From assembly GCF_014656135.1 (NCBI RefSeq), contig NZ_BNBV01000009.1, forward strand, positions 151,943 to 215,942: a stretch of 64,000 nucleotides of DNA, written 5' to 3'. Positions 28,084-37,174 of the stretch are shown here, piece after piece. The position numbers and the translations under genes are program-made. The stretch is from Streptomyces thermodiastaticus (GTDB lineage Bacteria; Actinomycetota; Actinomycetes; Streptomycetales; Streptomycetaceae). The notes under the pieces are model-generated. The model did no database searches, had not been told where the DNA came from, and worked only from the letters and a program-made list of their open reading frames with translations. Numbering within the stretch: position 1 is the first letter of the stretch; every line of letters begins with the position of its first letter.

Positions 28084-28776
28084 ATGAGCCGGATCGCGAC
28101 CGACACGATGGTGCGCGTGGAGGACGTCCACAAGTCCTACGGACAGGGCGCCGCCGCCGTGCACGCCCTGCGCGGGGTGTCCTTCGAGGTGCCGCGCGGC
28201 CAGCTGGTCGCCCTCAAGGGCCGCTCCGGATCGGGCAAGACCACGCTGCTCAACATCGTCGGCGGCGTCGACGAGCCGGACCGGGGCCGCGTCCACGTGG
28301 ACGGCAGGGATCTGTCGGACCTCGGCGAGGACGACCTGCTCGCGCTGCGCCGGGACCGCATCGGGTTCGTCTTCCAGTCCTTCGGGCTCATCCCCGTCCT
28401 CACGGCCGCGGAGAACGTCGGCGTGCCGCTGCGGCTGCGCCGCGCCGACCCGCGGGAGCGCGAGGAACGCGTGGAGCTGCTGCTGTCCCTGGTGGGCCTC
28501 GCCGCTCACGCCCGGCAGCGCCCCGGCGAGCTGTCCGGCGGCCAGCAGCAGCGCGTCGCCATCGCCCGCGCCCTCGCCAACGACCCGGCGCTGCTGATCG
28601 CCGACGAGCCGACCGGCCAGCTGGACGCGGAGACCGGCCTGGCCGTGATGGAGCTGCTGCGCGCCGTCGTCCACAGCCGGCAGGTGACCGCACTGGTCGC
28701 CACGCACGACGTGACCTTGCTGGATCTCGCCGACCGGGTCCTGGAACTGCGCGACGGCGAGATCGTCGAACACTGA
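28084..28776 (+). CDS. ABC transporter ATP-binding protein (MacB/LolD type)
   Basis: A 230-residue ABC ATPase. Walker A is [12 protein letters not shown], the Q-loop [10 protein letters not shown], the signature [16 protein letters not shown], Walker [13 protein letters not shown], and the H-loop VATHD. It groups with MacB/FtsE-like ATPases that drive FtsX-type permeases, but no permease is adjacent: the next gene is an OB-fold protein. ATG 28084 follows GGGGAGGGGCCC. Confidence 0.92.
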   Translation: MSRIATDTMVRVEDVHKSYGQGAAAVHALRGVSFEVPRGQLVALKGRSGSGKTTLLNIVGGVDEPDRGRVHVDGRDLSDLGEDDLLALRRDRIGFVFQSFGLIPVLTAAENVGVPLRLRRADPREREERVELLLSLVGLAAHARQRPGELSGGQQQRVAIARALANDPALLIADEPTGQLDAETGLAVMELLRAVVHSRQVTALVATHDVTLLDLADRVLELRDGEIVEH

Positions 28777-28903
28777 CGGGCCGCCCGCCGTGAGCCTGCG
28801 GACGCGTGCGAGACGGGACGCGACCGGGACGGGGGACCGGAACGCCGGCCCGATCCGCGAGCGCGGTTACGTCACCGTCGGTGGCCACGGGTACGCTGCA
28901 GAT

Positions 28904-29302
28904 ATGAGTGCTGTCCCTCGTTCCGGCAAGCCGGCGGGACGTCTGAGGCGCATGCTCGACCGGCTCTCCTCCTCACAGGAGGACCTGGAGTCCGAGGAGC
29001 TGCGCGAGGACGCCGCGCTCACCGGTTGCACGCGGATCGGTGACTGCCAGGATCGGCAGATCGTCACGGTAACTGGTACCTTGCGCACGGTCACCCTGCG
29101 GCCGCGTGCCGGAGTCCCCGCCCTGGAGGCCGAACTGTTCGACGGCACGGCCGAACTGGACGTGGTGTGGCTCGGCAGGCGCTCCATCGTCGGGATAGAA
29201 CCGGGGCGCAAGCTGATCGCATCGGGCCGGATCTCGATGAGCCGGGGCCGCCGGGTGCTGTTCAACCCGAAATACGAACTGCGACCCCTCGGACGGGAGT
29301 AG
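28904..29302 (+). CDS. OB-fold nucleic-acid-binding domain protein
   Basis: A 132-residue protein. The C-terminal two thirds form an OB-fold (VTVTGTLRTVTLRPRAGVPA, ELFDGTAELDVVWLGRRSI, GIEPGRKLIASGRIS), similar to the RecG/RecJ-associated tRNA-anti class. The N-terminus is charged and helical. ATG 28904 was chosen; an in-frame GTG at 28790 would add 38 residues without supporting similarity. The stop is 3 bp before the DUF3159 gene. Confidence 0.82.
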   Translation: MSAVPRSGKPAGRLRRMLDRLSSSQEDLESEELREDAALTGCTRIGDCQDRQIVTVTGTLRTVTLRPRAGVPALEAELFDGTAELDVVWLGRRSIVGIEPGRKLIASGRISMSRGRRVLFNPKYELRPLGRE

Positions 29303-29305
29303 CCC

Positions 29306-30061
29306 GTGACGTCACTCGACAAGCCGACCGAAGAGACGACCGCCGACGACGGGGCCAGGGCGGTGACGGAGGCCGCGCTTCTCGAGGCGTTCGGCGGGGT
29401 GCGGGGCATGGTCGAGACGGTGCTGCCCGGCCTGCTGTTCGTCACCATCTTCACGATCAACAAGAACCTGCACTGGTCGGCGATCGCCGCCCTGGCGGTC
29501 GCCCTGGTGCTGGTCGCGGTCCGGCTGGTCATGCGGGACACCGTCAAGCACGCCTTCAGCGGCGTCTTCGGTGTGGCCTTCGGCGTGATCTTCGCGATGA
29601 TGACCGGCAACGCCAAGGACTTCTACCTGCCGGGCATGCTCTACACCCTCGGGCTGGGCCTCGCCTACATCGTCACCACGCTCGCGGGGGTCCCGCTGAT
29701 CGGGCTGATCCTGGGCCCGGTGTTCAAGGAGAACCTCTCCTGGCGCACCCGCAACCCGGGCCGCAAGAAGGCCTACGCCAAGGCCAGCTGGGCCTGGGGC
29801 CTGATCCTGCTCGGCAAGTGCGCGATCCTCTTCCCGCTGTACTGGTGGGCGGACACCACACAGCTCGGCTGGGTCCTGGTCGCGCTGAAGATCCCGCCGT
29901 TCCTGCTGGCGGTCTGGCTGACCTGGGTGTTCCTGGCGAAGGCGCCCGCGCCCATCGACGTCTTCGCGGAGATGGAGGCGCAGGAGCAGGCCGAGCGGGA
30001 GAAGGCGGCCGCGGCCGACGCGGCGGACAGGACACCGGGCCGCCACCGCCGCGAGGCCTGA
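29306..30061 (+). CDS. DUF3159 domain-containing membrane protein
   Basis: A multi-spanning protein of 251 residues. Hydrophobic helices are regular (VLPGLLFVTIFTINKNLHWS, AIAALAVALVLVAVRLVMR, FGVAFGVIFAMMTGNAKDFY, LGLGLAYIVTTLAGVPLIGL). It has a conserved WRTRNPGRKKAYAKASWAWG loop and a charged C-terminal tail. It lies beside the OB-fold gene as in other actinomycetes. A transport role is possible, but none is established. Confidence 0.85.
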   Translation: MTSLDKPTEETTADDGARAVTEAALLEAFGGVRGMVETVLPGLLFVTIFTINKNLHWSAIAALAVALVLVAVRLVMRDTVKHAFSGVFGVAFGVIFAMMTGNAKDFYLPGMLYTLGLGLAYIVTTLAGVPLIGLILGPVFKENLSWRTRNPGRKKAYAKASWAWGLILLGKCAILFPLYWWADTTQLGWVLVALKIPPFLLAVWLTWVFLAKAPAPIDVFAEMEAQEQAEREKAAAADAADRTPGRHRREA

Positions 30062-30203
30062 CCCGACGGGTGCCCGCCAGCCGCCCGGGGAGTGACTCCG
30101 CGAGGCGGGCCGCCCAGGACGTAGATCCGCGAAGGGGCCGGACAGCACCCGGCGACGGCCGGCAGGGTGCTGCGCTCCCCGCGCCGCGACGGCAGGCAGC
30201 CGC

Positions 30204-30884
30204 TCAGCGCCTGCTGTCGTCCTCGCGGCGCACCGACAGCAGCTCCGCCAGCTGGTGCTCCCGGGCCTGGGCGGCCACGAACAGCAGCTCGTCGCCCGCC
30301 TCCAGGGAGTCCTCCCGGGACGGCGTGAGCACCCGGGTGCCCCGGATGATGGTGACCAGCGAGGTGTCGTCGGGCCACGACACGTCCCCGACCCGGGTGC
30401 CGGCCAGCGCCGACTCCTCCGGCAGGGTCAGCTCCACCAGGTTGGCGTCACCGTGGCTGAAGCGCAGCAGACGCACCAGGTCACCGACGCTGACCGCCTC
30501 CTCCACCAGGGCCGACATCAGCCGCGGCGTGGACACCGCGACGTCCACGCCCCACGCCTCGTTGAACAGCCACTCGTTCTTCGGGTTGTTCACCCGGGCC
30601 ACGACCCGCGGCACGGCGTACTCCGTCTTCGCCAGCAGGGAGACGACCAGGTTCACCTTGTCGTCGCCCGTCGCCGCGATGACGACGTTGCAGCGCTGCA
30701 GGGCCGCCTCGTCCAGCGAGGTGATCTCGCAGGCGTCGGCCAGCAGCCACTCGGCCTGCGGAACACGCTCGACCGAGATCGCGGTCGGCGCCTTGTCGAT
30801 GAGAAGGACCTCGTGGCCGTTCTCCAGCAGCTCACCGGCGATCGAACGGCCGACCGCTCCGGCACCGGCAATGGCGACCCTCAT
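30204..30884 (-). CDS. TrkA-family potassium channel/transport regulatory subunit (second copy)
   Basis: A cytoplasmic RCK protein that gates a K+ transport system. The RCK-N Rossmann domain starts MRVAIAGAGAVGRSIAGELLENGHEV and contains the NAD-binding glycine motif; an RCK-C domain follows (LVELTLPEESALAGTRVGDV). 226 residues. Its ATG overlaps the upstream trkA-like stop (TGATG), so the two subunits are made together, like CeoB/CeoC of mycobacteria. Confidence 0.9.
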   Translation of the reverse strand: MRVAIAGAGAVGRSIAGELLENGHEVLLIDKAPTAISVERVPQAEWLLADACEITSLDEAALQRCNVVIAATGDDKVNLVVSLLAKTEYAVPRVVARVNNPKNEWLFNEAWGVDVAVSTPRLMSALVEEAVSVGDLVRLLRFSHGDANLVELTLPEESALAGTRVGDVSWPDDTSLVTIIRGTRVLTPSREDSLEAGDELLFVAAQAREHQLAELLSVRREDDSRR

Positions 30885-31555
30885 CAGCGACCGCTCTCCT
30901 CTTCGGGGCCCTCGGCGAACGCCGCTTCGACCTTCTCCACGTCGTCCGTCCGCATCATCACGTGCACGAGGTCGCCCTCCTGCAGCACCGTCTGCGAAGT
31001 CGGCAGGATCGCCTCGCCCAGGCGGGTCAGGAACGCCACCCGGACGCCCGTCTCCTCCTGCAGCCTGCTGATCTTGTGACCGATCCACTTCGGCGAGGTG
31101 TGCACCTCGGCGAGCTGGACCCCGCCGGTGGGGTCGCGCCACAGCGGCTCCGCACCCGACGGCAGCAGCCGGCGCAGCATCTGGTCGGCCGTCCACCGGA
31201 CCGTGGCCACGGTCGGGATGCCCAGGCGCTGGTAGACCTCGGCACGGCGCGGGTCGTAGATCCGGGCCGCGACGTTCTCCACGCCGAACATCTCCCGCGC
31301 CACCCGGGCGGAGATGATGTTGGAGTTGTCTCCGCTGGAGACGGCCGCGAACGCACCCGCCTCCTCGATGCCCGCCTCGCGCAGGGTGTCCCGGTCGAAG
31401 CCGATCCCGGTGACCCGGCGGCCGCCGAAACCGGGGCCCAGACGGCGGAAGGCGGTGGGGTCCCGGTCGATCACGGCGACCGTGTGCCCCTGTTGCTCCA
31501 GGGTCTGGGCGAGAGCGGACCCCACTCTCCCACAGCCCATGATGACGATGTGCAC
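30884..31555 (-). CDS. TrkA-family potassium transport regulatory subunit (first copy)
   Basis: A 223-residue RCK protein, first of the pair. It starts MHIVIMGCGRVGSALAQTLE with a GxGxxGS nucleotide-binding loop, has SSGDNSNIISARVAREMFGV, and ends in an RCK-C domain (VQLAEVHTSPKWIGHKISRL). The pair is divergent from a KimA-like K+ importer, which suggests a local potassium-homeostasis unit. Confidence 0.9.
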   Translation of the reverse strand: MHIVIMGCGRVGSALAQTLEQQGHTVAVIDRDPTAFRRLGPGFGGRRVTGIGFDRDTLREAGIEEAGAFAAVSSGDNSNIISARVAREMFGVENVAARIYDPRRAEVYQRLGIPTVATVRWTADQMLRRLLPSGAEPLWRDPTGGVQLAEVHTSPKWIGHKISRLQEETGVRVAFLTRLGEAILPTSQTVLQEGDLVHVMMRTDDVEKVEAAFAEGPEEESGR

Positions 31556-32010
31556 GACCGTCCTTCCGATGTCAACAGCTACTGCTCAGCCCCATCAGGG
31601 TCTCAGACAGAGGGACAAGCTACACATGCCCCGTCCGGGCCAGGCACCCCCCTGCCGTATCCCGTCCGCACCGTCCCCCGCCCGGGTGCGGGCGGCCGTC
31701 CGCCCGTCGGGCCGGGCCCGCTCCCCGTGGTCCCGCGCACGCCGCACAGGGTCCGCACCCCGCGGCCGGCCGGCACGACGCCGCCGCCGGACGGTACCGT
31801 GACCGGGGCACCAGACCCCCTCGGCAGGCCGGCCGACGCGGACAGCGGACACAGATGGCCGGACGGCGCCCGGCGGGAGCGGGCCGGCCGGCCACGGCCA
31901 CCGGCGCACCCGCAAAATCCGCGGCACCCGCGGGACGCGGATCCACCCGTGAGACAGATCTCGTACGGCAGGTGGGCGGCCCTCAGTGCGAAGGCCTACG
32001 ATGCTCTGTT
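31556..32010. other. Divergent region between trkA-like genes and KimA-like gene
   Basis: 455 bp holding both promoters. I looked for a ydaO-type c-di-AMP riboswitch, because KimA genes are often under one, but I could not recognise its conserved core. Frames crossing this DNA look non-coding. Confidence 0.45.
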
Positions 32011-34062
32011 GTGTCCAAACTGACCGACGTGCCCAAACGGATTCTGATCGGGCGCGCACTGCGCAGCGACCGGCTGGGGGAAACCCTGCTGCCGAAGCGC
32101 ATCGCACTCCCCGTCTTCGCCTCCGACCCGCTGTCCTCCGTGGCGTACGCGCCCGGAGAGGTCCTGCTGGTGCTGTCCGTCGCGGGCGTGTCGGCGTACC
32201 ACTTCAGTCCCTGGATCGCCCTCGCGGTGGTCGTGCTGATGTTCACGGTGGTGGCCTCCTACCGCCAGAACGTGCACGCCTACCCGAGCGGCGGCGGCGA
32301 CTACGAGGTCGCGACGACCAACCTCGGCGCCAAGGCCGGGCTGACCGTGGCCAGCGCACTGCTGGTCGACTACGTCATGACCGTCGCCGTGTCGATCTCC
32401 TCCGGCATCGAGAACCTCGGCTCCGCTATCCCGTTCGTGGTCGAACACAAGGTGCTGTGCGCGGTGCTGGTGATCGTGCTGCTGACCTTGATGAACCTGC
32501 GCGGCGTGAAGGAGTCGGGCACGCTGTTCGCGATCCCGACGTACGTGTTCGTCGCCGGTGTGTGCCTGATGATCCTCTGGGGCGCGTTCCGGGGCCTGGT
32601 CCTCGGGGAGACGATGCGGGCGCCCACGGCCGGCTACCACATCAAGGCCGAGCACCAGGGACTCGCCGGCCTCGCGCTGATCTTCCTGCTGCTGCGCGCC
32701 TTCTCCTCCGGGTGCGCTGCGCTCACCGGCGTCGAGGCGATCTCCAACGGTGTCCCGGCCTTCCGCAAACCGAAGTCGAAGAACGCGGCGACCACCCTCG
32801 CCCTCATGGGCCTGCTGGCCGTGACCATGTTCTGCGGCATCATCGTGCTGGCCACGGTGACCAAGGTCCGCATGGCCGAGAACCCGGCCACCGACCTGCT
32901 GCGCGGCGGAGTCCCGCTGGGCCCGGACTATGTGCAGAACCCGGTGATCTCCCAGGTCGCCGAGGCCGTCTTCGGCAAGGGCAGCGTCCTGTTCGTCGTC
33001 CTCGCCGCGGCCACCGCCCTGGTGCTGTTCCTCGCCGCGAACACCGCCTACAACGGCTTCCCGCTGCTGGGCTCGATCCTCGCCCAGGACCGCTATCTGC
33101 CCCGCCAGCTGCACACCCGCGGCGACCGCCTCGCCTTCTCCAACGGCATCGTGCTGCTGGCGGGCGCCGCGACCCTGCTGACCGTGGTCTACGGCGCCGA
33201 CTCCACCCGGCTGATCCAGCTGTACATCGTCGGCGTGTTCGTGTCGTTCACCCTCAGCCAGATCGGCATGGTCCGGCACTGGAACCGCCACCTGGCCACG
33301 GAACGGGACCAGGCCGCCCGGCGCCACATGATCCGCTCGCGGGCCATCAACGCCTTCGGCGCCTGCCTGACCGGCCTGGTGCTGGTCGTCGTGCTGCTCA
33401 CCAAGTTCACCCACGGCGCCTGGGTGGCCCTGCTGGGCATGTGCATCTTCTTCGCGACGATGACCGCGATCCGGCGGCACTACGACCGCGTCTCCGAGGA
33501 GATCGCCGCCCCGGAGGGCCCGAGCGAGGACACCGTCCGCCCCTCCCGCGTCCACTCCGTCGTCCTGGTCTCCAAGATCCACCGCCCCACCCTGCGCGCC
33601 CTGACCTACGCCAAGCTGATGCGCTCCGACACCCTGGAGGCGGTCACCGTCAGCGTCGACCCGGCGGAGACCAGAGCGCTGCGCGAGGAGTGGGAACGGC
33701 GCGGGATCGACGTGCCGCTGAAGGTCCTCGACTCGCCGTACCGCGAGGTGACCCGCCCGGTCATCGAATACGTCAAGAGCCTGCGCAGCCAGTCCCCGCG
33801 CGACGTCGTCTCGGTGATCATCCCCGAGTACGTCGTCGGCCACTGGTACGAGCACCTGCTGCACAACCAGAGCGCGCTGCGCCTCAAGGGCCGCCTGCTG
33901 TTCACCCCCGGCGTCATGGTCACCTCGGTGCCCTACCAGCTGGCCTCCTCCGCGGCGGCCGGCGACCGGGCCCGCCGGCGCCAGGAATGGAACGCGCCGG
34001 GCTCGGTGCGACGCGGCCCCGCCCAGGTGCGCCCGAAGGAGCCCACGGCACCGAAGTCCTGA
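32011..34062 (+). CDS. KimA-like APC-family potassium importer
   Basis: A membrane protein of 683 residues with about 12 helices and a long cytoplasmic C-terminus. The N-terminus (KRILIGRALRSDRLGE, then LPVFASDPLSSVAYAPGEVL) matches the pattern of B. subtilis KimA/YdaO (IGKPLKS, SSDALSSVAYG), a high-affinity H+/K+ symporter. Later segments include YPSGGGDYEVATTNLG and AFSSGCAALTGVEAISNGVP. The C-terminal 200 residues (VVLVSKIHRPTLRALTYAKL, IIPEYVVGHWYEHLLHNQSA) correspond to the KimA regulatory domain. It is divergent from two TrkA-type genes. The start is GTG. Many databases would only say amino acid permease. Confidence 0.8.
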   Translation: MSKLTDVPKRILIGRALRSDRLGETLLPKRIALPVFASDPLSSVAYAPGEVLLVLSVAGVSAYHFSPWIALAVVVLMFTVVASYRQNVHAYPSGGGDYEVATTNLGAKAGLTVASALLVDYVMTVAVSISSGIENLGSAIPFVVEHKVLCAVLVIVLLTLMNLRGVKESGTLFAIPTYVFVAGVCLMILWGAFRGLVLGETMRAPTAGYHIKAEHQGLAGLALIFLLLRAFSSGCAALTGVEAISNGVPAFRKPKSKNAATTLALMGLLAVTMFCGIIVLATVTKVRMAENPATDLLRGGVPLGPDYVQNPVISQVAEAVFGKGSVLFVVLAAATALVLFLAANTAYNGFPLLGSILAQDRYLPRQLHTRGDRLAFSNGIVLLAGAATLLTVVYGADSTRLIQLYIVGVFVSFTLSQIGMVRHWNRHLATERDQAARRHMIRSRAINAFGACLTGLVLVVVLLTKFTHGAWVALLGMCIFFATMTAIRRHYDRVSEEIAAPEGPSEDTVRPSRVHSVVLVSKIHRPTLRALTYAKLMRSDTLEAVTVSVDPAETRALREEWERRGIDVPLKVLDSPYREVTRPVIEYVKSLRSQSPRDVVSVIIPEYVVGHWYEHLLHNQSALRLKGRLLFTPGVMVTSVPYQLASSAAAGDRARRRQEWNAPGSVRRGPAQVRPKEPTAPKS

Positions 34063-34213
34063 CCCCCGGGCGATCCGGACCCCGGGCGGTCGGGCGCCCG
34101 GCCCTCGTGGCGTAAGGCCGCACGACACCCCCGTAGACTGGTGGGCTGTCGTCCGGCCATCCGGACCCCGACCGTCCCCTTCTCTTCCCCGTCTCGATCT
34201 GGAGCAGCTCACC

Positions 34214-35545
34214 ATGCAGGCAGAACCCAAGAAGTCGCTGGTGGGCCAGGAGTACGAGGTCGAGATCGGCCCCGTCGCCCACGGCGGCCACTGCGTCGCC
34301 CGCACCGACGGCGGCCAGGTGCTGTTCGTCCGGCACGCCCTGCCCGGCGAACGGGTCGTGGCACGCGTCACGGAGGGCGAGGAGGGCGCCCGCTTCCTGC
34401 GTGCCGACGCCGTGGAGATCCTCCAGGCGTCCAAGGACCGCATCGAGGCACCCTGCCCCTACGCCGGCCCCGGCCGCTGCGGCGGCTGCGACTGGCAGCA
34501 CGTCAAACCCGGCGCCCAGCGCCGCCTCAAGGCCGAAGTGATCGCCGAGCAGCTGAAGCGACTCGTCGGCCTCACCCCCGAGGAGGCCGGCTGGGACGGC
34601 ACCGTGATGCCGGCCGAGGGCGACAAGCTGCCCGTCGGCCAGGTCCCGCGGTGGCGCACCCGCGTGCAGTACGCCGTCGACCCGGCCACCGGCAAGGCGG
34701 GCCTGCGCCGCCACCGCTCCCACGAGGTCGAAGCGGTCGACGACTGCCTGATCGCCGCCGAGGGCGTGAGCGAACTGGGCATCGAGCGGCGCGACTGGAC
34801 CGGCATGCAGTCCGTGGAGGCCATCGCCGCCACCGGCTCCCAGGACCGCCAGGTCGTCCTCACCCCCCGCCCGGGCGCCCGCCTGCCCCTGGTGGAACTC
34901 GACCGCCCGGTCTCCGTGCTCCGGGTCGACGAGAACACCGGCGGCGTCCACCGCGTCCACGGGCGCCCCTTCGTCCGCGAACGCGCCGACGGCCGCACCT
35001 ACCGCGTCTCAGGCGGCGGCTTCTGGCAGGTCCACCCCAAGGCCGCCGACACCCTGGTCACCGCCGTCATGCAGGGCCTGCTGCCCCGCAAGGGCGACAT
35101 GGCCCTGGACCTGTACTGCGGCGTGGGCCTCTTCGCCGGCGCCCTCGCCGACCGGGTCGGCGACAAGGGCGCCGTCCTCGGCATCGAGTCCGGCAAGCGC
35201 GCGGTGGCGGACGCCCGCCACAACCTCGCCGGATTCCCCCGCGTCCGCATCGAACACGGCAAGGTCGCCTCCGTCCTGCCGCGCACCGGCATCACCGAGG
35301 CCGACCTCATCGTCCTCGACCCGCCCCGCTCCGGCGCCGGCCGCTCCACCGTGGCCCACCTGACCACCCTGGGCGCCCGCCGCATCGCCTACGTCGCCTG
35401 CGACCCGGCCGCCCTGGCCCGCGACCTGGCCTACTTCCGCGAGGGCGGCTACCGGGTCCGCACCCTGCGGGCGTTCGACCTGTTCCCGATGACACAGCAC
35501 GTGGAGTGCGTGGCGATCCTGGAGCCGGCCGGGAAGGGCTCCTGA
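34214..35545 (+). CDS. TrmA/RlmD-type 23S rRNA or tRNA uracil-5 methyltransferase
   Basis: A SAM-dependent RNA m5U methyltransferase. It has an N-terminal TRAM domain (EYEVEIGPVAHGGHCVARTD), an iron-sulfur-type cysteine motif (CPYAGPGRCGGCDWQH), a SAM loop (LDLYCGVGLFAGAL), the VLDPPRSGAGR motif, the catalytic cysteine region YVACDPAALARDLAYF and the base Glu in HVECVAILEP. Length 443 is normal. This is the last intact core gene before the decayed boundary and the polyketide cluster. Confidence 0.92.
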   Translation: MQAEPKKSLVGQEYEVEIGPVAHGGHCVARTDGGQVLFVRHALPGERVVARVTEGEEGARFLRADAVEILQASKDRIEAPCPYAGPGRCGGCDWQHVKPGAQRRLKAEVIAEQLKRLVGLTPEEAGWDGTVMPAEGDKLPVGQVPRWRTRVQYAVDPATGKAGLRRHRSHEVEAVDDCLIAAEGVSELGIERRDWTGMQSVEAIAATGSQDRQVVLTPRPGARLPLVELDRPVSVLRVDENTGGVHRVHGRPFVRERADGRTYRVSGGGFWQVHPKAADTLVTAVMQGLLPRKGDMALDLYCGVGLFAGALADRVGDKGAVLGIESGKRAVADARHNLAGFPRVRIEHGKVASVLPRTGITEADLIVLDPPRSGAGRSTVAHLTTLGARRIAYVACDPAALARDLAYFREGGYRVRTLRAFDLFPMTQHVECVAILEPAGKGS

Positions 35546-35729
35546 CCTGCGGTTTCCCTGTGCGCATGACGTGCGGTGCGGGCGTTACGGGCGATGTCCT
35601 GACGCTGAGATGACGCTCGTGAAGCTCATTTGACGCTCGTTCTGACGGGGTGTCAGGCGCCTCGTCGGGCAGCTCAGGCCCTGTCGAGGCGGCGAGCATC
35701 GATGGGGCGCCGAGGGCAGGCGACGCACG

Positions 35730-35925
35730 TTCCTCACCCACAAGACTCAGCCCGAGCGGCTGCTCGGTCGACAGGAAGATCGGCGCTCCGGTCAGCGACT
35801 CCAGCCACCGAACATGCCGGCTGACCGTCGGCTGGGACAGGTTCAAGGACTCCGTGGCCCGGCGGAAGCCACCGGTGTCGACGACGGTGAGGCCGGCGAT
35901 GGCGCGGACCAAGGCGCTGACAGGC
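35730..35925 (-). pseudogene. LysR regulator fragment (HTH only)
   Basis: Translation gives a clear LysR helix-turn-helix (LTVVDTGGFRRATESLNLSQ, then PTVSRHVRWLESLTGAPIFL). The frame then loses similarity, and no effector-binding domain is present (a full LysR protein has about 300 residues). It is divergent from the hydrolase remnant, a common LysR/target layout. It is a remnant, not a working gene. Confidence 0.65.
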
Positions 35926-36154
35926 CATGCGTCTTCCGTGGCGCTTCCGGTGGCCGTTCCCCCGCCGGCCCGGCCGCCCACAGGCTGACCAGAAGGCTGG
36001 CCAGAAACCTCGGTTCGCGGTTGAGGCGCTTTCCCGGGGTCAGTGAAGGTCGGCCTGCGGCGAGGTCGTATGCCATCGGTGGGCGGAGCCGATGGTGACC
36101 GGAGCACGTCCGCGCGCGGCCCACCCCCTTGCACCAACACCAAGAGGACCTTCC

Positions 36155-36577
36155 ATGAACGCGGTTTCCGTCGCCGGTACCTCCGTCTCCTGCACCACCG
36201 CGGGCAGCGGACGCGGTCTGATGCTGCTGCACGGCACCAGCAGCGACTCCCGGTCGACCTTCGGACACATCGTCGGGGACCTCGCCACCGACCGGCTGGT
36301 CATCCCCCCCGACTACGCCGGCTGCGGCCGGTCGACGATCCCCGACGGCGACATTCGCGGTCTGCTGCCGAAGATCAGCGCCCCCACGCTGGTGGTGGCG
36401 CTCACCCACGACAGCCTCGTGCCCCTGTACCACTCCCGCCACCTGCACGAGAACATCGCGGGCAGCAGCTACACGGAGATCGCCCGGGGCCACGCCGTAC
36501 CGATGGAGAAGCCCGACGAGTTCGTGCGCGGCGTCCGGGAGTTCGTCCTCGACGGGGAAGGACCGGCGGCGGCATGA
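36155..36577 (+). pseudogene. Internally deleted alpha/beta hydrolase
   Basis: A 140-residue frame whose ends match an alpha/beta hydrolase: LMLLHGTSSDSRSTF at the oxyanion strand, then PTLVVALTHDSLVPLYHSRH and the final His region ARGHAVP. The middle, including the GxSxG nucleophile elbow and the cap, is missing between GRSTIPDGD and IRGLLPKISAPT. The family is usually about 260-280 residues. A small in-frame deletion is likely. The 3' end overlaps the next remnant (ATGA). Confidence 0.7.
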
Positions 36578-36835
36578 GCGGGCACCTGCCGTCGTGGGCG
36601 GCGGCATCACCGGAGCGGCGGCCTTCGACGCCCTCGTCGCATACGGTGCTGCCGAGCGCATCGGCGTCATCGACCCCCCGTCGGCCGGGGCACCGCACCG
36701 CCTTCGCCACCAGCGCCCCCTCTGGTCCGCAACACCGCGGTCGACACACTGTCACTGGTGCCCGAGGAGCCGGAGGACTTCCTGCACCACCTGCGGGCCG
36801 GCGGTGTCGACGCCCGCTCCGGGGACTTCGTGCCC
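36574..36835 (+). pseudogene. Frameshifted FAD/NAD(P)-binding protein N-terminus
   Basis: Similarity to an FAD/NAD(P)-binding protein is split over more than one frame: AVVGGGITGAAAFDALVAYG in one, TAFATSAPSGP in another, and LVRNTAVDTLSLVPEEPEDF back in a third arrangement. At least two, probably three, frameshifts are needed, and the sequence ends abruptly where the inverted carboxylase fragment begins. Confidence 0.65.
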
Positions 36836-36844
36836 TCCTCTCGC

Positions 36845-37174
36845 CGTTCACCTCGCCGAGGCTGCCGCCGAAGACGGTGAAGTCCTGGGCGAACAGCCAC
36901 ACCTGCCGTCCGTCGATGGTTCCGTGGCCTGTGATCACACCGTCGCCGTACGGCCGCTCGCGCTCCATGCCGAATTTGTGGCTGCGGTGCGGGGCCGGCG
37001 TGCCGAACCATGCGAACGAAGCGGAGGCGAGCAGGGCGTCGATACGGTCCCTGGCGGTGAGCCTTCTCTCGGCGTGCTGGCGCTCCACCGCCTCGGGGTC
37101 GTACGGCCCAGCCGGGACCGCTCGGCGCCGCTCCAGCTCCGCGAGCCGTACCCTGCAGTGGTGATCTCGCTCAT
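36845..37174 (-). pseudogene. Truncated acyl-CoA carboxylase beta subunit
   Basis: The carboxyltransferase N-terminus is clear: AERRLTARDRIDALLASASF, HRSHKFGMERERPYGDGVIT and WLFAQDFTVFGGSLGEV. Only about 100 of about 520 residues remain, and the ATG that overlaps the KASIII stop (ATGA at 37171-37174) is out of frame with the rest by one base. In its intact form it would have been the third gene of the FAAL-KASIII operon. It should be inactive. Confidence 0.75.

Noticed and set aside
31556..32010. ydaO-type c-di-AMP riboswitch before the KimA-like gene
   Set aside because: Expected from biology, but I could not align the conserved core by eye. A covariance-model search would settle it.
35307..36143. 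A full-length LysR regulator of 278 residues
   Set aside because: Only about 60 residues are LysR-like; the C-terminal part is antisense of the RNA methyltransferase 3' end.
36402..37088. A 228-residue protein spanning the carboxylase fragment and beyond
   Set aside because: Only the first about 85 residues match a carboxylase. The rest is antisense of the hydrolase and FAD-protein remnants, so this is a fused pseudogene frame.
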